Shown: positions 1 through 7,463, counted from the first letter of the stretch. The stretch is DNA of 16,449 bases from Conchiformibius kuhniae DSM 17694 (GCF_000428785.1 NZ_KE386798.1:1-16449); one strand, 5' to 3'. A program made the numbers and translations. The notes: generated by a model from the letters alone, not told the origin.

Positions 1-96
1 AATATGGCGGTGGTAACGCAACATCTGAAAGCAGATGCAGAAAATGCTGTGAGTATTCAACAACAAATTGCTTTCCAGTTAGAACAGCAAGCGTAG
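1..96 (+). CDS. C-terminal end of an unidentified protein (partial)
   Basis: Frame 1 is open from the window edge to a TAG at 94-96 and encodes 31 residues ending QQQIAFQLEQQA. The tail is rich in Gln, Ala and Glu and looks helical. I do not recognise the family. Codon use is more AT-rich than in nuoM. The stop codon lies inside the GTAG tetranucleotide that opens the repeat at 93-177, so the present C-terminus may have been set by that repeat. Only the end of the gene is visible, and a chance open frame of this length cannot be excluded. It would sit just upstream of nuoM, where hypothetical genes can interrupt nuo operons. Confidence 0.4.
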   Translation, partial: NMAVVTQHLKADAENAVSIQQQIAFQLEQQA

Positions 97-177
97 GTTG
101 GGTTAGGCGCAGCCGTAACCCAACGCTGCACAAAAAGTTTGGATTGTTGGGTTTGCGCTTCGCTAAACCCAACCTAC
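93..177. repeat. Twin-hairpin REP/BIME-like repeat, copy 1
   Basis: Two palindromes face each other. Hairpin A has arms GTTGGGTTA (97-105) and TAACCCAAC (116-124). Hairpin B has arms GTTGGGTTT (146-154) and AAACCCAAC (165-173). Each is preceded, on its own strand, by GTAG (93-96 on plus; 174-177 on minus). A GTAG-type tetranucleotide plus hairpin, in inverted pairs, is the known layout of REP elements mobilised by RAYT transposases. A second copy lies at 11823-11896. Confidence 0.65.
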
Positions 178-197
178 AGAGTATCAAAACGGAAATA

Positions 198-216
198 TTT
201 TCAGGCTGCCTGAAAA
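198..216. repeat. DUS palindrome upstream of nuoM
   Basis: The sequence TTTTCAGGCTGCCTGAAAA is symmetric about one central base. It contains the DNA uptake sequence AGGCTGCCTGAA on plus (203-214) and AGGCAGCCTGAA on minus (200-211). DUS are recognised by the pilus component ComP during natural transformation in Neisseriaceae. Confidence 0.8.
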
Positions 217-257
217 CGGCGCACAGGTTTTAAAAATAGGGAACACAGGTAAAAACT

Positions 258-1778
258 ATGTTTTTTAATCATTTACTCAGCTTGGCAATTTGGGTGCCGA
301 TTGTGGCGGGGGTGCTGGTTTTGGCAACCGGCTCGGACGAACGCGCCGGTTTCGCCCGCATTTTGGCATTAATCGGCGCGTTGGCAGGGTTTGCGGTAAC
401 GCTGCCTTTGTTTGCGCTGTTTGACCGTGCCAACGGCGGTTATCAGTTTGTGGAGCTGCTGCCGTGGATTCCGGCGCTGAATGTGAACTACGCTTTGGGC
501 GTGGACGGCATTTCGGTGTTGTTTGTAATTTTGAACGCGTTTATCACGCTGATGGTGGTGCTGGCGGGCTGGGAAGTGATTCAGAAACGTCCGGCGCAGT
601 ATATGGCGGCGTTCCTCATCATGTCGGGCTTGATTAACGGCGCGTTTGCGGCGCAGGATGCTTTGCTGTTTTATGTGTTTTTTGAGGGCATGCTGATTCC
701 GCTTTACCTGATTATCGGCATGTGGGGCGGGCCGCGCCGCGTGTATGCTTCGGTGAAGCTGTTTTTGTACACGCTGCTCGGTTCGCTGCTGATGCTGGTG
801 GGTTTGGTGTATTTGTCGCATTTGGCGGGCGGCAGCTTTGCCATTGCCGATTTGCAGAATATCCGGCAAATTCCGATGGGCGTGCAGCAGTTGCTGTTTG
901 TGGCGTTCTTTATGGCGTTTGCGGTGAAAGTGCCGATGTTCCCCGTGCATACTTGGCTGCCTGACGCGCACGTTGAAGCGCCGACCGGCGGCTCGATGGT
1001 GTTGGCGGCGATTACGCTGAAAATCGGCGCATACGGCTTTTTGCGCTTTATTTTGCCGGTGCTGCCCGATGCTTCGCGCTTTTTCGCGCCGGCGGTGATT
1101 GTGTTGAGCCTGATTGCGGTGATTTACATCGGCATGGTGGCTTTGGTGCAAACCGATATGAAAAAACTGGTGGCGTATTCGTCCATCAGCCACATGGGTT
1201 TCGTTACGCTGGGTATTTTCCTGTTTAGCGGCGTGTTTTCAGGCAGCCCGCTCGGCGAATTGAACGATTGGGGCTTGAAAGGCGCGATTGTGCAGATGAT
1301 TTCGCACGGTTTTGTGTCGGCGGCGATGTTTATGTGCATCGGCGTGATGTACGACCGTTTGCACACGCGCAACATCGCCGACTACGGCGGCGTGGTGAAC
1401 GTGATGCCGAAATTTGCCGCCTTTATGATGCTGTTTGGCATGGCGAACGCCGGTTTGCCTGCCACTTCCGGCTTTGTCGGCGAATTTATGGTGATTATGG
1501 GCGCGGTGGAAGTGAATTTGTGGATTGGCGCACTGGCGGCGCTGACGCTGATTTACGGCGCGTCCTACACGCTGTGGATGTACAAGCGCACCATTTTCGG
1601 CGAAATCACCAATCCCGAAGTGCGCGAAATGAAAGACATCAACTGCCGCGAATTTGCGATTTTGGCAATTTTGGCGGCGGCGGTGCTGGGCATGGGCTTG
1701 TATCCCGAGCCGTTTGTGGCGGTGGTGCATCAGGCTGCCGACCATTTGATTGCCCAAGTGGCGCAAAGTAAGATTTGA
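258..1778 (+). CDS. nuoM: NADH-quinone oxidoreductase subunit M (complex I)
   Basis: A 506-residue inner-membrane protein of the antiporter-like family. It is one of the proton-pumping subunits of the complex I membrane arm, which couples NADH oxidation and ubiquinone reduction to proton export. Nearly the whole length is hydrophobic helices. Family landmarks are the buried glutamate in FFEGMLIPLY (E143), the lysine in AVKVPMFPVHTWLPDAH (K224) in the broken-helix region, K255 in AITLKIGAYG, and the TDMKKLVAYSSISHMGF segment. These match the proton-path residues known from E. coli NuoM. The ATG at 258 is preceded by AGGT at 247-250 with a 7-base gap. The stop overlaps the ribosome binding site of nuoN, so the two are translated from one message. 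Its length is normal for the family. Confidence 0.97.
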   Translation: MFFNHLLSLAIWVPIVAGVLVLATGSDERAGFARILALIGALAGFAVTLPLFALFDRANGGYQFVELLPWIPALNVNYALGVDGISVLFVILNAFITLMVVLAGWEVIQKRPAQYMAAFLIMSGLINGAFAAQDALLFYVFFEGMLIPLYLIIGMWGGPRRVYASVKLFLYTLLGSLLMLVGLVYLSHLAGGSFAIADLQNIRQIPMGVQQLLFVAFFMAFAVKVPMFPVHTWLPDAHVEAPTGGSMVLAAITLKIGAYGFLRFILPVLPDASRFFAPAVIVLSLIAVIYIGMVALVQTDMKKLVAYSSISHMGFVTLGIFLFSGVFSGSPLGELNDWGLKGAIVQMISHGFVSAAMFMCIGVMYDRLHTRNIADYGGVVNVMPKFAAFMMLFGMANAGLPATSGFVGEFMVIMGAVEVNLWIGALAALTLIYGASYTLWMYKRTIFGEITNPEVREMKDINCREFAILAILAAAVLGMGLYPEPFVAVVHQAADHLIAQVAQSKI

Positions 1779-1788
1779 GGTGCAAGCG

Positions 1789-3276
1789 ATGAATTGGAAT
1801 CCGAATTGGAATTGGGCTGACCTGAATTTAACCGTTGCCGCGCCGGAAATCGTGCTGTTGGCGGGTTTGTTCTACGTATTGTTGGCGGATTTGTGGACGA
1901 GCGACAAAAACCGCTACATCACCCATTGGATGAGCATCGGCGTGTTGCTGGGTGCGGCATTCGGGCAATGGGCGGTGTGGCAGGACGGTGCGGTGTCGGC
2001 GTTTGAAGGCATGTATGTGGCGGACGGCTTGTCGCAACTGACCAAAATCGCCGTGTATCTGGGTACGGCGGCGCTGTTTGTGTATGCCAAACCCTACAAC
2101 CAAATGCGCGGCATTTACAAAGGCGAGTTTTACACGCTGGCATTGTTCGCCGTGAGCGGCATGAGCGTGATGATTAGCGCCAACCACTTTTTGAGCGCGT
2201 ATTTGGGCTTGGAACTGCTGTCGCTGGCACTGTATGCCATGATTGCCTTCCGCCGCGATTCGGTGGTGGCTTCGGAGGCTGCCTTAAAATATTTCGTGTT
2301 GGGCGCGTTGGCATCGGGGCTGCTGCTCTACGGCATCTCGATGGTGTACGGCGCAACCGGCACGCTGCAATTTGACCAAATCATTACCCTGTCGCAAGCG
2401 GGCGCGGTAAACGGCTGGCTGCTGAAATTGGGCGTGTTGTTTATCGTGGCGGCGGTGGCGTTCAAATTCGGTGCGGTGCCGTTCCACATGTGGGTGCCGG
2501 ACGTGTATCAGGGTGCGCCGACTTCGGTGGCGGCGTTTGCCGGTTCCGTGCCGAAAATCGCGGCAACCGTGTTCGCTTTCCGCATTTTGGTAACCGGTTT
2601 TGCCCTGCAAAAAGGCGATTGGCAGGTAATGTTTGCGATTTTGGCGGTGTTGTCGCTGCTGGTGGGCAATTTGGCGGCGATTATGCAAACCGACATCAAG
2701 CGCATGTTCGCGTTTTCCACCGTGTCGCATATGGGCTTTATTTTGCTGGCGTTTTTGGGCAGCGTGATTGGCGTTCAGGCAGCCGTGTACTACGCGCTGG
2801 CGTATGCGCTGATGGCTTTGGCGGGCTTCGGCGTGCTGATGCTGCTGTCGCGCGACAATCACGAATGCACCGAGTTGAGCCATCTGGCGGGCTTGAACCA
2901 GCGCAATGCGTGGTATGCCTTTGTGATGCTGCTGGTGATGTTCAGCATGGCGGGCATTCCGCCCCTGATGGGCTTTTACGCCAAATTCGCCGTACTCAAA
3001 GCGCTGATTACCGCCAGTCCCTATGCTTGGACGCTGCCTGTGGCGGTGTTTGCGGTAGTGATGTCGCTGGTGGGCGCGTTCTACTACTTGCGCGTGGTGA
3101 AAATCATGTATTTTGACGAGAAAAGCGATGATGCGCCGATTGAGAGCGAAGGTTTCGCCAAGCTGCTGCTGTCGGCAAATGCCTTGCTGCTGCTGGTGTG
3201 GGGCATGGCGCCCGACCGCTTGATGACGTGGATTGAGCTGGCGGTGAAACACACGGGCTTGAGCATCGGCGGATAA
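1789..3276 (+). CDS. nuoN: NADH-quinone oxidoreductase subunit N (complex I)
   Basis: A 495-residue polytopic membrane protein and the second antiporter-like subunit seen here. It forms part of the proton-pumping arm of complex I next to NuoM. Conserved features are the membrane glutamate in LGLELLSLALYAM (E142), K226 in AVAFKFGAVPFHMWVPDVYQGAPT, K256 in GSVPKIAAT, and the TDIKRMFAFSTVSHMGF segment. I chose the ATG at 1789 (start MNWNPNWNWADLNLT) over an in-frame alternative at 1750 inside nuoM, because GAGG at 1777-1780 lies 8 bases upstream and the N-terminus then matches the family. Only 10 bases separate it from the nuoM stop. nuoN is usually the last nuo gene, and a hairpin terminator follows. 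Confidence 0.96.
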   Translation: MNWNPNWNWADLNLTVAAPEIVLLAGLFYVLLADLWTSDKNRYITHWMSIGVLLGAAFGQWAVWQDGAVSAFEGMYVADGLSQLTKIAVYLGTAALFVYAKPYNQMRGIYKGEFYTLALFAVSGMSVMISANHFLSAYLGLELLSLALYAMIAFRRDSVVASEAALKYFVLGALASGLLLYGISMVYGATGTLQFDQIITLSQAGAVNGWLLKLGVLFIVAAVAFKFGAVPFHMWVPDVYQGAPTSVAAFAGSVPKIAATVFAFRILVTGFALQKGDWQVMFAILAVLSLLVGNLAAIMQTDIKRMFAFSTVSHMGFILLAFLGSVIGVQAAVYYALAYALMALAGFGVLMLLSRDNHECTELSHLAGLNQRNAWYAFVMLLVMFSMAGIPPLMGFYAKFAVLKALITASPYAWTLPVAVFAVVMSLVGAFYYLRVVKIMYFDEKSDDAPIESEGFAKLLLSANALLLLVWGMAPDRLMTWIELAVKHTGLSIGG

Positions 3277-3294
3277 GCCGTCCGAATCCGTGCG

Positions 3295-3329
3295 CGGGTT
3301 GTCCGAAAGCGTTTCGGGCAACCCGTTTT
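3295..3329 (+). terminator. Rho-independent terminator after nuoN
   Basis: A 14-bp stem pairs 3295-3308 (CGGGTTGTCCGAAA) with 3312-3325 (TTTCGGGCAACCCG). It has one G-U pair and a 3-base loop, and TTTT follows at 3326-3329. It lies 18 bases after the nuoN stop and probably ends or attenuates the nuo transcript before the DUF2818 gene. Confidence 0.75.
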
Positions 3330-3365
3330 CTGTGTACAATCGCTGCCTTGCTGTGGAGAAATCCG

Positions 3366-3668
3366 ATGACTGCTTCCATGTATGCCTTGCTGGCTTTGAC
3401 CGTGTTTTTTGCCAATTTCCCGTTTCTGAGCCAACGTGCTTTGGGCGTATTTGCCCTGAAAAACGGCAAACGCTTTCCCCATCATTTGGGCGAGTGGTTG
3501 TTGGGCTTGCTGCTGGCGGGGGCGTTGGCAAGGCTGTTGGAAGCGCGGGCGGGCGCGGTGCATCAGCAGGATTGGGAGTTTTATGCGGTGGTGTTGTGTT
3601 TGTATGCGGTGTTTGCGTTTCCGGCGTTCGTGTGGCGTTATTTTTGGCACGGACGCAACAAAGATTAG
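3366..3668 (+). CDS. DUF2818 family small membrane protein
   Basis: A 100-residue protein beginning MTASMYALLALTVFFANFPF. Three hydrophobic segments are visible, at about residues 5-21, 42-59 and 74-95. The middle part (LGEWLLGLLLAGALARLLEARAG) and the WEFYAVVLCLYAVFAFPAFVWRYF end resemble the DUF2818 family, which is commonly encoded right after nuoN in beta-proteobacteria. The function is unknown; the conserved position suggests a link with complex I assembly or stability, but that is inference. The ATG at 3366 has GGAG at 3355-3358 with a 7-base gap, which favours it over an upstream TTG at 3348. A terminator hairpin separates it from nuoN, so it may be read from readthrough or from its own promoter; TACAAT at 3335-3340 is a possible -10 without a clear -35. 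Confidence 0.85.
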   Translation: MTASMYALLALTVFFANFPFLSQRALGVFALKNGKRFPHHLGEWLLGLLLAGALARLLEARAGAVHQQDWEFYAVVLCLYAVFAFPAFVWRYFWHGRNKD

Positions 3669-3694
3669 CATTTATTTTTAAATAAAATCATGTA

Positions 3695-3724
3695 TTTAGC
3701 TTTAGCTTTAGCTTTAGCTTTAGC
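3695..3724. repeat. TTTAGC x5 hexanucleotide microsatellite
   Basis: Five perfect tandem TTTAGC units with no interruptions. The tract ends 24 bases before the extended -10 element of the surface lipoprotein gene that starts at 3782. In Neisseriaceae and Pasteurellaceae, tandem repeats at such positions change length by slipped-strand mispairing and tune promoter strength. An AT-only palindrome (3671-3686) lies just upstream, after the DUF2818 stop. Confidence 0.9.
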
Positions 3725-3745
3725 GACCTTTGCGCCCGTGTTTTC

Positions 3746-3754
3746 TGTTAATAT
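3746..3754 (+). promoter_or_regulatory. Extended -10 promoter of the surface lipoprotein gene
   Basis: TGTTAATAT fits the TGn plus -10 pattern. No good -35 is present at 16-18 bases, which is common for extended -10 promoters. Transcription would start near 3761, leaving a leader of about 20 bases that contains the GGAG at 3769-3772. Confidence 0.45.
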
Positions 3755-3781
3755 GGGTGTTTTTGTTTGGAGTTTTTGACG

Positions 3782-4558
3782 ATGAAGAAAATGATTTTGG
3801 CGGCTGCGTGCGCTTTGGCATTGGCGGCGTGCGGCAGCAGTGGCGGCGGCAGCGTTTCCTACAACAGCAGTGTTTCCAAAGGCAGCTCGGGCAGCACAGG
3901 CAGTTCGGGCGCTGCGCCTGCCACTGCCCGCGTGCAGAGCGGTAAAAATTATTTTGTCGTTGCCAACGGCAAGCAGCAGCTTGCTTTTCCCGATGCGGCG
4001 AAAATCCGCAAGCTGAATGTGAACGGTGTGGAATTTGATTTGACAGACGGGCGTTACGGCGCACAAGTCAATAACGGCTGGCGTTCTTTCGGCAACGGCT
4101 TGATGGCAGGTCAGCGTCCGCCCGCAGGTGTGGAATCCTTTAATGTGTGGGTTGGCTCGAACAACACCACAGCCGGGGTCATCACGGCAATTGCCAATGG
4201 CGAAAAGCAGCGTTTTGCGTTTTTCAACGGCAAGCCCACCGATGTGAAACAATTGCCTTCGGGACGGGTGGTGTATGATGTGGGGGTGGTCAGCACCTCG
4301 CCGGCAGGCAGCTTTATGACCCGTTCGCTTGATGTTACCGCAGATTTTGCCACGAAAAAGGTCAGTGCGAACATTGAACGTACGGCAGGGAACAACGGCA
4401 TTGTGCTGAATGCCGACATCAAGGGCAACCGTTTTGAGTCGCCCAAAGGCGCGGCAACTTCGGTGCAAGGCGGCTTTTTCGGCAACGGTGCGGCGGAAAT
4501 CGGCGGCGTGTTTGCCAACGGTCAAACGGTCGGCGCATTTGTGGGCAAGAAAAAATAA
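3782..4558 (+). CDS. Surface lipoprotein with TbpB/fHbp-like C-terminal barrel (Slam-type substrate)
   Basis: A 258-residue lipoprotein. The signal peptide (MKKMILAAACALALAAC) ends in an LAAC lipobox with Cys17. A Ser/Gly-rich flexible linker follows (about 18-45), as expected for a surface-tethered protein, and then a beta-rich domain. The end, GGFFGNGAAEIGGVFANG followed by VGAFVGKKK, is the signature of the C-terminal eight-stranded barrel shared by transferrin-binding protein B, factor H binding protein and related lipoproteins exported by Slam. The ligand cannot be told from sequence, and no slam gene is seen nearby. GGAG at 3769-3772 supports the ATG at 3782. The TTTAGC tract upstream suggests variable expression. 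A strong terminator follows, so it is likely monocistronic. Confidence 0.8.
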   Translation: MKKMILAAACALALAACGSSGGGSVSYNSSVSKGSSGSTGSSGAAPATARVQSGKNYFVVANGKQQLAFPDAAKIRKLNVNGVEFDLTDGRYGAQVNNGWRSFGNGLMAGQRPPAGVESFNVWVGSNNTTAGVITAIANGEKQRFAFFNGKPTDVKQLPSGRVVYDVGVVSTSPAGSFMTRSLDVTADFATKKVSANIERTAGNNGIVLNADIKGNRFESPKGAATSVQGGFFGNGAAEIGGVFANGQTVGAFVGKKK

Positions 4559-4576
4559 TTTGTGTTGAGGGCACCG

Positions 4577-4611
4577 CCGCAGCAGGAAAATCCGTTTCTG
4601 CTGCGGTTTTT
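4577..4611 (+). terminator. Rho-independent terminator after the surface lipoprotein gene
   Basis: CCGCAGCAG (4577-4585) pairs with CTGCTGCGG (4598-4606). The stem can be extended by AAA/TTT around a bulged G. TTTTT follows at 4607-4611. Confidence 0.85.
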
Positions 4612-4636
4612 GTTGCGCCGTTGTTGGGGCGAATCG

Positions 4637-4645
4637 TGATAAAAT
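4637..4645 (+). promoter_or_regulatory. Extended -10 promoter of gyrA
   Basis: TGATAAAAT is a TGn plus TAAAAT extended -10 element, 35 bases before the gyrA ATG. No convincing -35 is seen at normal spacing. It lies after the preceding terminator, so gyrA probably has its own promoter here. Confidence 0.5.
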
Positions 4646-4679
4646 AGCCCGTTTTTTGAACCCTTTCGGAAGCCACGCC

Positions 4680-7364
4680 ATGAGCAGCGCACACGACCAC
4701 CAATTCGCCAAAGAAACCATCGCCGTCAGCCTAGAAGACGAAATGCGCCAATCCTATTTGGATTATGCCATGAGCGTGATTGTCGGGCGCGCGCTGCCCG
4801 ATGTGCGCGATGGTTTGAAGCCCGTCCACCGCCGCGTGCTGTATGCCATGCACGAACTCAAAAACAATTGGAACGCCGCCTACAAAAAATCCGCCCGCGT
4901 GGTCGGCGATGTGATTGGTAAATACCACCCGCACGGCGACACCGCCGTTTACGACACCATCGTGCGCATGGCGCAGCCGTTTTCGTTGCGCTATATGCTG
5001 GTGGACGGGCAGGGCAACTTCGGCTCGGTGGACGGAGACGGCGCGGCGGCGATGCGTTACACCGAAATCCGCATGGCGAAAATCGCCCACGAAATGCTCG
5101 CCGACATCGGTGAAGACACCGTGGATTTCGGCGACAACTATGACGGCTCGGAACAAGAACCGCTTATCCTGCCCGCCCGCATTCCGGGCTTGCTGGTAAA
5201 CGGCTCGGCGGGGATTGCGGTCGGCATGGCCACCAATATCCCCCCGCACAATCTGCGCGACACCGTTGATGCCTGCCTGAAACTCTTGGACGAGCCCGAT
5301 GCCGACATCGATGCCCTGATAGACATTATCCAAGCCCCCGATTTTCCCACCGGCGCCACCATTTACGGCTTGAGCGGCGTGCGTGCTGCCTACCGCACCG
5401 GTCGCGGGCGCGTGGTGATGCGCGCCAAAACCCATTTGGAGCCCATCGGCAAAAACGGCGAGCGCGAAGCCATCATCGTGGACGAAATCCCCTATCAGGT
5501 GAACAAAGCCAAGCTGGTGGAAAAAATCGGCGAACTGATGCGCGAAAAAACGGTGGACGGCATCGCCGCGCTGAGGGACGAGTCCGACAAATCGGGCATG
5601 CGCATCGTGATTGAGCTCAAACGCAACGAAAACAGCGAAGTGGTGCTGAACCAGTTGTACAAACTCACCGCCCTGCAAGACAGCTTCGGCATCAATATGG
5701 TGGCGTTGGCGGACGGGCAGCCGCGTTTGCTGAATTTGAAGCAGATTATCGGCGAATTTTTGCGTCACCGCCGCGAAGTTTTGACCCGCCGCACGCTGTT
5801 CCGCCTGAAAAAAGCCCGCGCCGAAGGGCATATCGCCGAAGGCAAAGCTGTTGCACTGTCCAATATTGACGAGATGATTGCGCTGATTAAGGCTTCCGCC
5901 GATGCCGATGCGGCACGTACCGCTTTGCTGGGGCGGGCATGGCGGTCGGATTTGGTGGCGCAGATGCTGTCGCGCAGCGATGTGGATTGGGCGTTGGCGC
6001 GGCCGGACGGTTTGCCGGAAAGCTGCGGCTTGCAGGCAGACGGTTATTATTTGAGCGAGGAGCAGGCGCGGGCGATTTTGCGCATGAGTTTGCGTAATCT
6101 GACCGGTCTTGACCAAGACGAAATTTTAAACGAATACAAAAACCTGATGGACGTGATTGCCGATTTGTCGGACATTTTGGCGAAGCCGCAGCGCATCAGC
6201 CTGATGATGCGCGAGGAGTTGGAGGCGGTGAAAACGCAGTTCGGCGACGAACGCCGCAGCGACATCAATCCTTTCGGCGGCGGCGACATTGCCGATGAAG
6301 ATTTGATTCCGCCGCGCGATATGGCGGTTACGCTCACGCACGGCGGCTACATCAAAACCCAGCCGGTTACCGACTATCAGGCGCAACGGCGCGGCGGGCG
6401 CGGCAAACAGGCAGCCGCCACCAAAGACGAGGATTTCATTACCGGTTTGTTTGTGGCGAACACGCATGATTATTTGTTGTGTTTCACCAATTTGGGGCGT
6501 TGCCATTGGATTAAGGTGTACAGGCTGCCCGAAGGCGGGCGGCAGTCGCGCGGGCGGCCGATTGCCAACGTCATCAATCTGGACGAGGGCGAAACCGTCA
6601 GCGCGATTTTGGCGGTGCGCGATTTTCCCGAAGACGAATATGTGTTTTTCGCCACCGCGCAGGGCATGGTGAAAAAAGTGCAGCTTTCCGCGTTTAAAAA
6701 CGTGCGGCGGGACGGTATCCGCGCCATCGGTTTGAAAGACGGCGACAGCTTGGTGGGCGTGGCGAAAACGTCGGGGCGGGACGACATCATGCTGTTTTCC
6801 AATTTGGGCAAGGCGATTCGTTTTAACGAATATTGGGAAAAATCGGCGGGCGGCGAGGACGAAGACCACGATGCAGGCAGCCTGAACGATGAGGCGGAAG
6901 AGGGCGGCGACACGCCCGTCAAAGCCAACGGCGTGCGTCCGAGCGGACGCGGTTCGGGCGGTTTGCGCGGCATGCGCCTGCCGGAAAACGGCCGCATCGT
7001 CAGCCTGCTGGTGGCGGCGCCCGACACGCCGCAACAGGTGCTGGCCGCCACCGCCAACGGCTACGGCAAGCGCACGCCCTTTGCCGATTATCCGAAAAAA
7101 GGCAAAGGCGGTCAGGGCAATATCGCCATCAACACCGGCGAGCGCAACGGCGATTTGGTGGCCGCCGCGCTGGTGTCGGAACAGGACGATTTGATGCTGA
7201 TTACATCGGGCGGCGTGTTAATCCGCACCGAAGTGGCGCAAGTGCGCGAAACCGGCCGCGCGGCGGCGGGGGTGAAACTCATCAATTTGGGCGAGGGCGA
7301 AACGCTGGTGAGCTTGGAGCGCGTGGCGGAAACCGAAGACGATGCCGAAGATGCACAGCCGTAA
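4680..7364 (+). CDS. gyrA: DNA gyrase subunit A
   Basis: An 894-residue type IIA topoisomerase subunit that cuts and rejoins DNA during ATP-driven negative supercoiling with GyrB. It has the N-terminal breakage-reunion domain with catalytic Tyr127 in AAAMRYTEIRMAKIAHEM, and the DESDKSGMR segment. The six-bladed C-terminal wrapping domain carries the GyrA box QRRGGRGKQ (569-577), which marks it as GyrA and not ParC. The start MSSAHDHQFAKETIAVSLEDEMR at the ATG matches neisserial GyrA; an upstream in-frame TTG at 4656 is less likely. In the quinolone-resistance region the residue equivalent to E. coli Ser83 is Thr88 (ACC, 4941-4943); the Asp87 equivalent is retained as Asp92. An acidic insertion at about residues 721-757 in the C-terminal domain contains an in-gene DUS at 6875-6886. 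Confidence 0.97.
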   Translation: MSSAHDHQFAKETIAVSLEDEMRQSYLDYAMSVIVGRALPDVRDGLKPVHRRVLYAMHELKNNWNAAYKKSARVVGDVIGKYHPHGDTAVYDTIVRMAQPFSLRYMLVDGQGNFGSVDGDGAAAMRYTEIRMAKIAHEMLADIGEDTVDFGDNYDGSEQEPLILPARIPGLLVNGSAGIAVGMATNIPPHNLRDTVDACLKLLDEPDADIDALIDIIQAPDFPTGATIYGLSGVRAAYRTGRGRVVMRAKTHLEPIGKNGEREAIIVDEIPYQVNKAKLVEKIGELMREKTVDGIAALRDESDKSGMRIVIELKRNENSEVVLNQLYKLTALQDSFGINMVALADGQPRLLNLKQIIGEFLRHRREVLTRRTLFRLKKARAEGHIAEGKAVALSNIDEMIALIKASADADAARTALLGRAWRSDLVAQMLSRSDVDWALARPDGLPESCGLQADGYYLSEEQARAILRMSLRNLTGLDQDEILNEYKNLMDVIADLSDILAKPQRISLMMREELEAVKTQFGDERRSDINPFGGGDIADEDLIPPRDMAVTLTHGGYIKTQPVTDYQAQRRGGRGKQAAATKDEDFITGLFVANTHDYLLCFTNLGRCHWIKVYRLPEGGRQSRGRPIANVINLDEGETVSAILAVRDFPEDEYVFFATAQGMVKKVQLSAFKNVRRDGIRAIGLKDGDSLVGVAKTSGRDDIMLFSNLGKAIRFNEYWEKSAGGEDEDHDAGSLNDEAEEGGDTPVKANGVRPSGRGSGGLRGMRLPENGRIVSLLVAAPDTPQQVLAATANGYGKRTPFADYPKKGKGGQGNIAINTGERNGDLVAAALVSEQDDLMLITSGGVLIRTEVAQVRETGRAAAGVKLINLGEGETLVSLERVAETEDDAEDAQP
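6875..6886 (+). repeat. DUS inside gyrA (AGGCAGCCTGAA)
   Basis: An exact 12-mer of the Kingella-type DUS dialect within the acidic insertion of GyrA, read in frame across GSLN. The flanks are not palindromic, so only this orientation is exact. A one-mismatch relative, AGGCTGCCCGAA, lies at 6522-6533. Confidence 0.75.
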
Positions 7365-7370
7365 ACGTTG

Positions 7371-7400
7371 CCGCCGTGCCACGCCCTTGCACTGCGGCGG
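7371..7400 (+). terminator. Possible weak terminator hairpin after gyrA
   Basis: CCGCCG (7371-7376) can pair with CGGCGG (7395-7400) around an 18-base loop with further internal GTGC/GCAC pairing. Only an A/T-mixed stretch follows, with no clean T tract, so the call is tentative. Confidence 0.3.
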
Positions 7401-7435
7401 ATTAAAATTCGGTTAAGCTGCGGAGCGCTTATTGT

Positions 7436-7463
7436 TTGAAATAAAAAACTTGCGTTTTAATAT
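7436..7463 (+). promoter_or_regulatory. Candidate sigma-70 promoter of lolA
   Basis: TTGAAA (7436-7441) and TAATAT (7458-7463) are spaced 16 bases apart. Transcription would start near 7470, giving a leader of about 85 bases that contains the palindrome at 7507-7523. Confidence 0.5.

Noticed and set aside
369..1193. Long minus-strand open frame antisense to nuoM
   Set aside because: It is a mirror of the GC-rich third-position bias of nuoM. The product is His/Arg/Gln-rich, without domains or a ribosome binding site.
3671..3686. TTTATTT-tt-AAATAAA palindrome as a terminator for the DUF2818 gene
   Set aside because: The stem is only A-T pairs with a 2-base loop, which is too weak to call a terminator.
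4656..4679. Upstream TTG start for gyrA (adds MNPFGSHA)
   Set aside because: The ATG at 4680 gives the family-like N-terminus, and the extra codons would place the start only about 11 bases from the predicted -10.
4680..7364. Topoisomerase IV ParC instead of GyrA
   Set aside because: A complete GyrA box (QRRGGRGKQ) and a full six-blade C-terminal domain indicate GyrA.
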